Assembly: GCF_016679925.1 (NCBI RefSeq)
Contig: NZ_JAEQBW010000011.1
Location: 1-64,000, forward strand
DNA length: 64,000 nt
Source: Marivirga aurantiaca
GTDB taxonomy: Bacteria; Bacteroidota; Bacteroidia; Cytophagales; Cyclobacteriaceae
Reading direction: 5' to 3'
Below, piece after piece: positions 45,899-53,557 of the stretch. Under the pieces are notes generated by a model, which was given only the letters and a program-made list of their open reading frames with translations, was not told the origin of the DNA and did no database searches. The number at the start of each line of letters is the position of its first letter. The first letter of the stretch is position 1. The position numbers and the translations under genes are program-made.

Positions 45899-46754
45899 AG
45901 GTAGCTTACCCATTGTGGTTCTTGCTGTTTTATTATTGCTTAATCACAATAGTATTGGCCAAAAATCAGAAAATGACTTCATTAATTATTTATATTCTTC
46001 CCATCAACACCAACATCTGATTGATTATTTAAAACACATTAAAAAAGATGATGATATTGGAATCAATCGTGATACAACTAATTTCCTGATAGGAAAATCT
46101 TATTATTACCTTCAGGAACATGAAAAATCAAACAAGTATTTAAGCAAAGTTTCAATATCATCTTCCCCTTACCTACAGTCTCAATTCTTAATTAATATTA
46201 ATGCTATTTACAGTAATGACTTTAAAAGTGGATTTAATGTATTACATGAATTAAAAAGCGAAGACAGCATTATTAATGATTTGAAGTCTTTCGAATTATC
46301 AGGTTTGGCCTTACTTAACAGAAATGTTCCCTTGTATGAAGAGTATGACTATGATATTTCAAAAGATTATTATTTCCTCAGTAATGAAAGGGCCACATTG
46401 AAAACAGTGGCGGATGATCTGAGGGAAAAAAAACTAAAATCTCCATGGGTAGCAGGTATAGCTACTGCGATTATACCTGGAGCAGGAAAGTTCTATGCGG
46501 GAAAAAGGGGCCAGGGGATTTATTCCTTTGTCATTAGCACCTTTCTAGCCTTACAGGTTTGGGAAAGTTATAATAAAGATGGGATTGAAAGCCCTCGCTT
46601 TATCATTTATGGAAGTTTGTTCTCTCTCTTTCATGCAGGGAATATATGGAGCAGTGCTTTAACAGTCAAAAACTATAATAATGAATACAATGAGGCCGTC
46701 AACTATCGTATTAAAATGGATATGCATATTCCTATTCGTACCTTTTTTAATTAA
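45882..46754 (+). CDS. TPR-like protein with C-terminal glycine-rich YAGK membrane module, copy 1
   Basis: A 290-residue protein with a signal segment (residues 1-26), a helical repeat region (30-180, tetratricopeptide-like, e.g. IGKSYYYLQEHEKSNKYLSKV) and a C-terminal hairpin of hydrophobic segments. The key motif is IPGAGKFYAGKRGQGIYSFVI (motif core 198-208), as in the DUF5683/TM2-like family. It is a paralogue of the next gene, and overlaps it by 74 bases. Function is unknown; an envelope role is inferred from signal and membrane segments. Confidence 0.75.
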   Translation: MIIGFRGSLPIVVLAVLLLLNHNSIGQKSENDFINYLYSSHQHQHLIDYLKHIKKDDDIGINRDTTNFLIGKSYYYLQEHEKSNKYLSKVSISSSPYLQSQFLININAIYSNDFKSGFNVLHELKSEDSIINDLKSFELSGLALLNRNVPLYEEYDYDISKDYYFLSNERATLKTVADDLREKKLKSPWVAGIATAIIPGAGKFYAGKRGQGIYSFVISTFLALQVWESYNKDGIESPRFIIYGSLFSLFHAGNIWSSALTVKNYNNEYNEAVNYRIKMDMHIPIRTFFN

Positions 46755-47556
46755 AGCTCAAAATACCGATAGTAGTATTGATAGTCTGTGCGATACAGGA
46801 AATCATCAGTTATCAACAGTTTTTCTTGAAAAGCAGGTGTTTGAAGCTAAAAATCAAAATGATAGAAATATTGCTCTTTTATTAAAAGCTTATTGTTATA
46901 AACATCAGAAGCAATTTGGCATGGTTGCTGAAACTTTAAAAAGAGCTTATCCTCAGGCTTCAAATGATTCCCTTAGATTTTTAATTGGCTATGAATCTGC
47001 TCTTGGAAATTACTTAAACGCAGAATATTCCAAAGCCAAATTATCTCTCATCCAATTAAAAAACCACACTAACTCAGCTGAATATGAAAAGAAAGCTTTG
47101 TACCTGGAAATATTAATAGCCCATGAACTGGGAAAATGGGATGAAGCACAGGCAGCAAGCCTGAAAATCGGAAGTGAATCTCAGTCATTTCAGGATTCTT
47201 TAAAGAATTTTTATACTGAAATGGCAGAGATTAAACTGAAAGATCCTGCAAAGGCAGAAAAACTCTCTCACTTTATTCCCGGATCAGGACAAATTTATGC
47301 AGGGAAAATATTTAGAGGAATTACTTCAATGGTCATTCAAACCGGACTGTTAGGTTTTGCAGCTTACAGCTTTCTAAACGGATACTACTTCTCCGGCACA
47401 TTTACAGGAGTAAGTTTATTCTATGTATTTTATATGGGGGGAGCAAGGCATGCTGAATATTTAGCTCAAGAATACAATAAAGACAAGATTGGAACTGTTA
47501 AAAATAAAATTGAATCATCTTTGTTTGACTACATTAAAAAAGGGGATGCTTTTTAA
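46681..47556 (+). CDS. TPR-like protein with C-terminal glycine-rich YAGK membrane module, copy 2
   Basis: A 291-residue protein with the same layout as the upstream gene: signal (1-26, ending IKAQ), helical repeats to about 190, then IPGSGQIYAGK at 199-209 followed by GITSMVIQ and two hydrophobic segments. The motif falls at almost the same residue number as in copy 1, so the two arose by duplication. The coding sequence begins inside copy 1 (74-base overlap, or 65 if the second ATG at 46690 is used). A terminator follows. Confidence 0.75.
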   Translation: MNTMRPSTIVLKWICIFLFVPFLIKAQNTDSSIDSLCDTGNHQLSTVFLEKQVFEAKNQNDRNIALLLKAYCYKHQKQFGMVAETLKRAYPQASNDSLRFLIGYESALGNYLNAEYSKAKLSLIQLKNHTNSAEYEKKALYLEILIAHELGKWDEAQAASLKIGSESQSFQDSLKNFYTEMAEIKLKDPAKAEKLSHFIPGSGQIYAGKIFRGITSMVIQTGLLGFAAYSFLNGYYFSGTFTGVSLFYVFYMGGARHAEYLAQEYNKDKIGTVKNKIESSLFDYIKKGDAF

Positions 47557-47569
47557 CACCCCCTTTTTT
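47536..47569 (+). terminator. Rho-independent terminator overlapping the end of the gene
   Basis: AAAAAAGGGG (47536-47545) pairs with CCCCTTTTTT (47560-47569). The stem begins inside the last codons of the copy 2 gene. It lies between convergent genes. Confidence 0.8.
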
Positions 47570-47592
47570 ATTACATTTTTTTTAATGCTTTC

Positions 47593-47994
47593 TTACCACA
47601 TAATGAATTTATCATTGCCAACATAGGCGCTGATATCATCATAATTAATTGCAAGAACAATTAAATCAACTAAAGGCACTACACCAAATATACCTCCACA
47701 AGTAATGAAGTATATTAGTATTAAAGTTGGCCTTCCATCTAGATAAACCCTATGAATACCTAATCCACCAACAAGTATATCTAAAAGAATAGCAATGAGA
47801 GGGTCTTTCTCGTTTAGCATTTCTTGATGACCTAAAACAGAGTTGGTGTTTAAGTTAAATACAGGATTAACTTCTACTCCTGATGATAACACCTCTTCAA
47901 CTGCACTGTCATTGATATAATAACTGTTGTTTGCATAAGAGTTTGACAATCCCACACATGAGATTAAGCAAATTAATAATAGTAATTTTTTCAT
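47593..47994 (-). CDS. TM2 domain-containing protein with signal peptide
   Basis: A 133-residue protein: signal peptide (MKKLLLLICLISCVGLSNSYA), a spacer of about 45 residues, then a TM2 domain (PLIAILLDILVGGLGIHRVYLD, loop, a second hydrophobic helix with CGGIFGVVPLVDLIVL). TM2 proteins are small two-helix membrane proteins of unknown role. The start at 47994 is preferred over 48003 because the signal peptide begins there. It is convergent with the YAGK-module pair, whose C-terminal module belongs to the same broad superfamily. Confidence 0.8.
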   Translation of the reverse strand: MKKLLLLICLISCVGLSNSYANNSYYINDSAVEEVLSSGVEVNPVFNLNTNSVLGHQEMLNEKDPLIAILLDILVGGLGIHRVYLDGRPTLILIYFITCGGIFGVVPLVDLIVLAINYDDISAYVGNDKFIMW

Positions 47995-48003
47995 TGTATA
48001 CAT

Positions 48004-48451
48004 TACGGTTTATGTTTATGCCAAATTAGTATAATAGAACATATCTACAAAAAGAATTAAGATTTTTATTAAAAAAACCATATGGATTTTATTACAATAT
48101 CTTTAGTATTTATTACAATATATTCGTCTTTCTTCACTCTTTTGAAAAATATGGAATGTAACGCAATTAAAAAGATGGCTTAGTGAAAGCTGGTTATACA
48201 GGAATTGAAACTAAGAGTTCTAATAGAGCATCAAATAATAAATTTAACCTATCCTACTTCCCCCTTTATCGTTTTAAAGCAGAGATATTATAGTTATTGA
48301 AGAGAAAATGATCTTTATCAAAAAGTTACTATGAGCTATAATAATATGAAAAATGGTAGCTTTAACTAAATTTACAACTAAATCAAGGAAGAAAAATAAT
48401 ACCCATTCAATCATTTACATTACCGAAGTAAAAAACCAATTAATTATTTTG
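48004..48451. other. Intergenic region between TM2 gene and helical repeat gene
   Basis: About 450 bases, AT-rich. I see no convincing gene. A 36-codon frame at 48183-48293 has a GTG start and no family resemblance. No hairpin with a T-run was seen. Confidence 0.5.
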
Positions 48452-49531
48452 ATGAAAATTATATTTAAGGGATTTCTAATTGTGTTTTTCACTTTAGCAT
48501 TATCAATTCACCATGAAATTCATGCCCAAAACTCCTTCCCTTTAAAAGAGACCGTTTTGGCTAAGCTGTACAATTTCGAATTTTCCCAGGCTGACAGTCT
48601 CATCACTTCTGTCGATAGTGTAAAAAACACTTCTGATTTTAATTTTCTAAAAACTCATTATTACAGATGGTCTTACTTACCTATACATGAACAAAATGGG
48701 CATATTCTGAAAGAATATAATTTGTATCTATCAGCCATTAAGCAACAATCAAATAAAAACAATGATAGTAATGAAACAGATTATAATTATATTAATAGTA
48801 TACTGCTAAAGGCAGAATTTCATTACAATCAAGGAAGTTATTATAAAGCTTTTCAGAATGGATCTGAAGTATATGACATCATTAAACTAAAGCTGGAAAA
48901 AGAGCCAAAACAACCGGAAATAAAGTTTTTGGCAGCATTATATCATTATTATTATCAATATTACCGATCACAAAAAACAGTCTATGGAGCAATGATGTGG
49001 CTTTTTCAGGAAGGGGATAAAGAGAAAGGGCTGCGATGGTTAGAAGAAGTAGCAAATGAAGAAAGTATAGTAAAGACAGAAGCTTTGATTTATTTATCTC
49101 ACATTTACCTAAGACTAGAAAACCAACCGTATAAGGCATATTATTTTGCTCAAAAACTCCATCAAAAACACCCACAGAACCTGAAATTCTATGAACTACT
49201 GCTGGAAAGTGCTATAGCTAGCAACAACTTAAATGAGAACATGGAGAACCTGGCTAATATATTAGTTGGATCAGGAAACAAATATTTCCGAAAATACGGG
49301 GTAACCTATTCTACCTTAATCAGCATCCAAAAAGAAAAACTTACTGATGATGAAAGGTTATATAAACTGACCAAAGCCACTGATTTTATCAGGAAAAACG
49401 GAGGAGGAAATCATCTTTTAAGTTTATTATACAAGCAATTAGCCGAAATACCCCAAACGAAAAAAAGCTACACTTCCGAACTACTTTCCACCAGAGTATA
49501 TGATTATGCATTGACAACTTTGAACAAATAG
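48452..49531 (+). CDS. Exported helical repeat (TPR-like) protein, unknown function
   Basis: A 359-residue protein with a signal peptide (from M at 48452, MKIIFKGFLIVFFTLALSIHHEIHA), then alpha-helical segments with TPR-like pairs (ILLKAEFHYNQGSYYKAFQNGSEVY and ALIYLSHIYLRLENQPYKAYYFAQKL). The start at 48452 is used because the 33 residues before it are lysine-rich and lack a signal. I do not recognise a named family. No operon neighbour on the same strand within 100 bases. Confidence 0.7.
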   Translation: MKIIFKGFLIVFFTLALSIHHEIHAQNSFPLKETVLAKLYNFEFSQADSLITSVDSVKNTSDFNFLKTHYYRWSYLPIHEQNGHILKEYNLYLSAIKQQSNKNNDSNETDYNYINSILLKAEFHYNQGSYYKAFQNGSEVYDIIKLKLEKEPKQPEIKFLAALYHYYYQYYRSQKTVYGAMMWLFQEGDKEKGLRWLEEVANEESIVKTEALIYLSHIYLRLENQPYKAYYFAQKLHQKHPQNLKFYELLLESAIASNNLNENMENLANILVGSGNKYFRKYGVTYSTLISIQKEKLTDDERLYKLTKATDFIRKNGGGNHLLSLLYKQLAEIPQTKKSYTSELLSTRVYDYALTTLNK

Positions 49532-49605
49532 CACTTACGGGTGTGTAGAATTAATACTTGATACAATTTGTAACAACAGTTACCAACAATAAGCCTTCTA
49601 ACCCG

Positions 49606-49613
49606 TATCTTTG
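49606..49613 (+). promoter_or_regulatory. Putative -7 box of the rhodanese-thioredoxin unit
   Basis: TATCTTTG matches TAnnTTTG, 32 bases before the rhodanese ATG. A -33 box is not clear. Confidence 0.45.
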
Positions 49614-49645
49614 GGAATAATTAAGTACTCATTAAAATTCATTTT

Positions 49646-49960
49646 ATGAATCATAAAAACATTAAACCGGAAGAATTCGATCGATTATCAAAAGAAGAAA
49701 ATACAGCAATCATTGATGTGAGAGCCCCAGAAGAAGAAGTGGAGGGCTTTATAGAAGGTGCTACCGTAATCAATATTATGGGGCCTGATTTTGCAGATAA
49801 AATAAACGAACTGGACAAAGACAAAACCTATTTGGTCTATTGCAGAAGTGGCAATAGAAGCAGCACGGCTTGTGGTTTTATGGCCAGCAACGGATTTGAC
49901 AAATTGTACAATTTGGAGGGAGGCATTCAAGCCTGGAATCAATACATAAACACAAAATAG
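49646..49960 (+). CDS. Rhodanese-like domain protein
   Basis: A 104-residue single rhodanese domain. The active-site cysteine is C66 in VYCRSGNRSS, and the CRSGNRS loop is typical of sulfurtransferases of the PspE/GlpE type. IDVRAPEEEVEGFIEGA is the N-terminal substrate loop. It is 2 bases upstream of a thioredoxin gene, which suggests a role in sulfane sulfur or disulfide handling. No signal peptide. Confidence 0.92.
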   Translation: MNHKNIKPEEFDRLSKEENTAIIDVRAPEEEVEGFIEGATVINIMGPDFADKINELDKDKTYLVYCRSGNRSSTACGFMASNGFDKLYNLEGGIQAWNQYINTK

Positions 49961-49962
49961 TC

Positions 49963-50259
49963 ATGGCTAGATTTAGCGATTTGATAAATGATAAAACACC
50001 TGTTTTGGTAGATTTTTATGCCGATTGGTGTGGGCCTTGCAAAACAATGGCTCCTTATTTGGAGGAAGTCGCTCAAAAAATGAAAGGAAAAGTGAAAGTG
50101 ATCAAAGTAGATGTAGATAAGAACCAAACAGCTGCTCTGAAATACAGTGTCAGAAGTATTCCCACACTGATACTATTCCGCAATGGAGAAATAGAATGGA
50201 GGAAAGCAGGAGTTGTAGATGTTCAAAGTATTATCAACCAAATTGAAAAAATAGCCTGA
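49963..50259 (+). CDS. Thioredoxin
   Basis: A 98-residue thioredoxin with the WCGPCK motif (C23, C26), VLVDFYADWCGPCK and the cis-proline in RSIPTLILF. It is a complete cytoplasmic thioredoxin that reduces protein disulfides. Between the rhodanese gene and a small membrane protein gene, with gaps of 2 and 1 bases. Confidence 0.94.
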   Translation: MARFSDLINDKTPVLVDFYADWCGPCKTMAPYLEEVAQKMKGKVKVIKVDVDKNQTAALKYSVRSIPTLILFRNGEIEWRKAGVVDVQSIINQIEKIA

Positions 50260-50260
50260 T

Positions 50261-50494
50261 ATGCTAAAGAACAAATGGGCAATAGCAATTGTGGGGACTT
50301 TAACCTTAGGCCTTGCTCCTTTTGTGCCTGAACCTCACTTTTTCGGAAAAGTGAGATGGATATTAGGCGGAGGGGTAGGCATGCAGGCTACAGACTATTT
50401 TGATTTGATGTTTCATGGATTGCCCTGGATTTACCTTGGCTATTTGATCATCTCAACAGTTATTAAGAATTTGAAAGCTGGTTCCTTTTTTTAA
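50261..50494 (+). CDS. Small membrane protein of unknown function
   Basis: A 77-residue protein with two hydrophobic helices (AIAIVGTLTLGLAPFV and WIYLGYLIISTVI) joined by a conserved-looking loop, PEPHFFGKVRWILGGGVGMQ, DYFDLMFHG. I recall similar small proteins, sometimes labelled RND transporter in databases, which is not supported by the size. It is the third gene of the rhodanese-thioredoxin unit. Confidence 0.75.
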   Translation: MLKNKWAIAIVGTLTLGLAPFVPEPHFFGKVRWILGGGVGMQATDYFDLMFHGLPWIYLGYLIISTVIKNLKAGSFF

Positions 50495-50616
50495 GAAAAA
50501 ACTCTGCAAGAGTCTTTTGATAAATTGAAGCTTCTCAAAAACTTATCATTTACCTAATTCCGCTAAACAGCTTATTAGCTACGTAAATTTTTCACAGACA
50601 TAACCGCTAATTTTCA

Positions 50617-50624
50617 TAGTTTTG
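50617..50624 (+). promoter_or_regulatory. Putative -7 box of the YdcF-like gene
   Basis: TAGTTTTG matches TAnnTTTG, 16 bases before the ATG at 50641, giving a short leader. Confidence 0.4.
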
Positions 50625-50640
50625 AGAAAATTTATCGGTT

Positions 50641-51399
50641 ATGTTTTTTATTCTTTCCAAAACCATCAGCTTCTTATTCCTTCCCAGCACTTTAATTGGG
50701 CTATGCTGGTTGGCTTACTTCATCTTCCATAAACATCGATGGAGAAAATATTTGGCGATTGCCGGATTTAGTCTTTTCCTCCTCTTTACAAACGATTTTT
50801 TGGCCAATTCATTTCTCGGAGCTTGGGAAACGGACCCGCTTCCCATGGAAAAACTAGAGAACCAATCTTTTCACTATGGAGTACTCCTCACAGGCATGAC
50901 CAATACACAAAAGATGCCTGACGACAGAGTTTATTTTCAACAAAATGCAGACCGCTTGTTACAGGCAATGGCCTTGCTTCAACAGGATATCATTGATACT
51001 TTATATATTTCGGGTGGTGGGGCTACTGCGCTAAGATCAGATCTTCAGGAATCAAGGGTGTTATTGAATTACCTCCAGTCTATCCGGTTTCCTATTGAAA
51101 AAGTAAAAATTGAGGATCAATCACGAAATACAGTAGAAAGCGCAGAAATGGCTCTCGATTATATCGGAAAAGAGCAGAGTATCCTCCTGATCACCAGTGC
51201 AAGCCATATGCCCAGGGCAGCTGCTTGTTTTGAAAAGCAAGGTTTTGAGGTAATTAAATTCCCAACAGTTTATCTCACTACAGATGATGCCCTTTCACCA
51301 GCCATGTTCTTCCCAAGCTATGAAGCCCTTATGAAATGGCACATATTATTCAAGGAATGGATGGGTTATGCAGCTTATAAGGTAGCTGGCTACCTATAA
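50641..51399 (+). CDS. YdcF family membrane protein (DUF218)
   Basis: A 252-residue protein with two N-terminal membrane helices (about 5-28 and 38-56) and a DUF218 domain (GVLLTGM, DTLYISGGGATAL, EDQSRNTVESAEMAL, ILLITSASHMPRAA). Members such as ElyC/SanA/YdcF act in envelope maintenance, vancomycin resistance or undecaprenyl-phosphate metabolism. The exact role is unknown. It is a single gene followed by a strong bidirectional terminator. Confidence 0.9.
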   Translation: MFFILSKTISFLFLPSTLIGLCWLAYFIFHKHRWRKYLAIAGFSLFLLFTNDFLANSFLGAWETDPLPMEKLENQSFHYGVLLTGMTNTQKMPDDRVYFQQNADRLLQAMALLQQDIIDTLYISGGGATALRSDLQESRVLLNYLQSIRFPIEKVKIEDQSRNTVESAEMALDYIGKEQSILLITSASHMPRAAACFEKQGFEVIKFPTVYLTTDDALSPAMFFPSYEALMKWHILFKEWMGYAAYKVAGYL

Positions 51400-51428
51400 A
51401 AAAAGCCTTGATGAAACATCAAGGCTTT
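51398..51428 (-). terminator. Bidirectional rho-independent terminator
   Basis: AAAGCCTTGATG (51402-51413) pairs with CATCAAGGCTTT (51417-51428). Read on the minus strand it ends in seven T, so it terminates the M16 peptidase pair; on the plus strand it can end the YdcF gene. Confidence 0.88.
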
Positions 51429-51451
51429 CTGAAAGGATAATCTTTCTATTT

Positions 51452-53524
51452 TTATTTTATTAAGAAAACATCATCAGCCAGATCAGTATTTACTTCAGCT
51501 GATTTTAATGTAGCATCAATAGGCATTCCTTGATTGATAGATAACTTGGAAGGAACCTTTACACCATCAAATTCTTCATAAGCTTTGAATTCCTGAGTGA
51601 CTGTCATTTCTCCAGCAGGCGTTTTTTGAGTAGTAAGGGATTTTATCTTAAGTCCACTTTCCAGATCAAAATAATCAGTAGAAGTACTTCCTGAAGGCAT
51701 TGTAACCTTTACTGCATAAGCACTCTTCCCATTCAAATCATCAATGCTTTTTAATTCATAACCGATAGAAAGTTCATCATAATGAAGTTCAGGGAAAACC
51801 TTTGCATCAATTGCTAAATCCAATTTCTTGTCATCCGGAACAGGAATTTCCTGACCTTGCTGAACTACCTTTACATTCTCTCCATCAAAAACAGATTTTG
51901 TGATAACCATTCCCATCATACTTACTTCCTGCATGGATCCGGTATTGTTTTTCACAAAAGAAAGATTGATCGTCTGACCCTGAACAGATGCTTCGTAAAC
52001 CATTTTCATGTTATTTACAGTCATCAATTTCTCCTTTCCTCCCAAAGCTGCAAAATAGTTTTGCATAACAGTTTGAGCTGTTACCCCTTCAGGAATTTCC
52101 ATATTATCTTTCGGATCGTACTCATTTCCTTTTCTATCGAAATATTTCACTTCACCGAACTGCTTCAGACCTTGAGCAACATCTTCGCCTTTTCCTACTA
52201 CAAGGATGTTGGCATTTCCGGGAAGAATATATTTCTGAGCCATTGCTTTTACATCTTCCAAAGTAACAGCTTCTAGTCTCTTCAAATAATTAGTGTAATA
52301 ATCCGCAGGCAAATTATAAATAGCAGTATTAATAGCAAATGAAGCCACTGTTTGAGGGCTTTCCAAAGACCTTGCAAAACTACCTGCAATAGAAGCTTTT
52401 GCTGCATCAAGCTCTTGCTGTGTCACACCTTCTGTGGTAATTTTCTTCAATTCCGACATGAATTCATACACAGCACTATCCGTTACTTCATTTCTCACGC
52501 TTGCACTTGCCGTAAAGCTACCTACCAATTTATCGCTACTTAATGAAGAGCGGGCTCCATAAGTAAAAGCTTTATCTTCTCTTAAATTCTGCATTAAGCG
52601 GGAAGAAAAACCTCCTCCAAGAATTTGGTTAAGTACCCTTGCCTTGATTACATCATCAGAACCAACTTTTAAATCCACAGGATAGGTCACATTAATGACA
52701 GACTGTACAGAAGCTTCTCTGTCCACCAAAGCCACGTAAGTTTTCTCCGGAGCTTTTGGCATAGCATATTCAGCTGTTGGAATATTTCCTTTCTCCCATT
52801 TGCCAAAATTCTTCTTAATCAGTTTTTCGGCTTCCTTAGGAGTGATATCCCCCACTATCGCCAAATAAGCAATATTTGGTTTAAAATAAGTTTCATAGTA
52901 TTTTTTAGCATCGGCCAGGGTTATGTTTTCAACGCTTTCCTCTGTAGTAAATTCACCATAAGGATGATCCTTTCCATAAACCAAAGTACCTCTTACATCA
53001 GAAGCAATTGAATTGGGATCATCTTTGGAAGCCGCCAAACCAGATAATGTCTGCTTCTTCAACTTTTCCAATTCGTCTTCAGGAAAAGCAGGATTAAAGA
53101 GTATATCTGTCATCAATTCCATCAATTTATCCTTATGCTTGGTTAAGGAAGTAGCATAAAGTCCTGTAGAGGAAGCATTAATATTGGCACCTATAAAATC
53201 AATTTCAGCATCCAACTCTGCTTTTGTTCTGTTTTTGGTTCCTTTGGTCAAAAGCTGGCCTGCCATACTTACATATCCTGCTTTATCCTTTTCCAAAATA
53301 GGATCTCTGTCCAACGATAATGAAAATGCAACTCTCGGTAATTTATGATTCTCCACCACATACACTTTCAGTCCATTTTTCAGAGTGAATGAATAGGGTT
53401 TGGCAATGTTGATTTCCGGGGCTGCAGTTGGCTCAGGAGCTTTTGTCCTGTCAACCTGTGCAAATGCCAAGGTACTTACCAAAGCAAATAATACGCTTAA
53501 ATATAATTTAACTATACTTTTCAT
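51452..53524 (-). CDS. M16 family peptidase-like protein, non-catalytic subunit with extra C-terminal domain
   Basis: A 690-residue protein with a signal peptide (1-22, ending FAQ) and two M16 domains (about 40-460). The zinc motif HxxEH is absent: the matching segment reads VSMAGQLLTKG, so H, E and H of the partner are replaced by S, G and Q. The R/Y substrate motif (AFTYGARSSLSS) is present. A C-terminal domain (about 475-690) has a LolA-like beta pattern (VYEASVQGQTINLSF, KSLTTQKTPAGEMTV). It lies 33 bases after the catalytic M16 gene. Confidence 0.92.
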   Translation of the reverse strand: MKSIVKLYLSVLFALVSTLAFAQVDRTKAPEPTAAPEINIAKPYSFTLKNGLKVYVVENHKLPRVAFSLSLDRDPILEKDKAGYVSMAGQLLTKGTKNRTKAELDAEIDFIGANINASSTGLYATSLTKHKDKLMELMTDILFNPAFPEDELEKLKKQTLSGLAASKDDPNSIASDVRGTLVYGKDHPYGEFTTEESVENITLADAKKYYETYFKPNIAYLAIVGDITPKEAEKLIKKNFGKWEKGNIPTAEYAMPKAPEKTYVALVDREASVQSVINVTYPVDLKVGSDDVIKARVLNQILGGGFSSRLMQNLREDKAFTYGARSSLSSDKLVGSFTASASVRNEVTDSAVYEFMSELKKITTEGVTQQELDAAKASIAGSFARSLESPQTVASFAINTAIYNLPADYYTNYLKRLEAVTLEDVKAMAQKYILPGNANILVVGKGEDVAQGLKQFGEVKYFDRKGNEYDPKDNMEIPEGVTAQTVMQNYFAALGGKEKLMTVNNMKMVYEASVQGQTINLSFVKNNTGSMQEVSMMGMVITKSVFDGENVKVVQQGQEIPVPDDKKLDLAIDAKVFPELHYDELSIGYELKSIDDLNGKSAYAVKVTMPSGSTSTDYFDLESGLKIKSLTTQKTPAGEMTVTQEFKAYEEFDGVKVPSKLSINQGMPIDATLKSAEVNTDLADDVFLIK

Positions 53525-53557
53525 TTATATTTAGTTTAAATTTCAATGATAGATGAA

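Noticed and set aside
48183-48293. 36-codon frame with GTG start in the gap after the TM2 gene
   Set aside because: Too short, no recognisable domain or export signal, no promoter.
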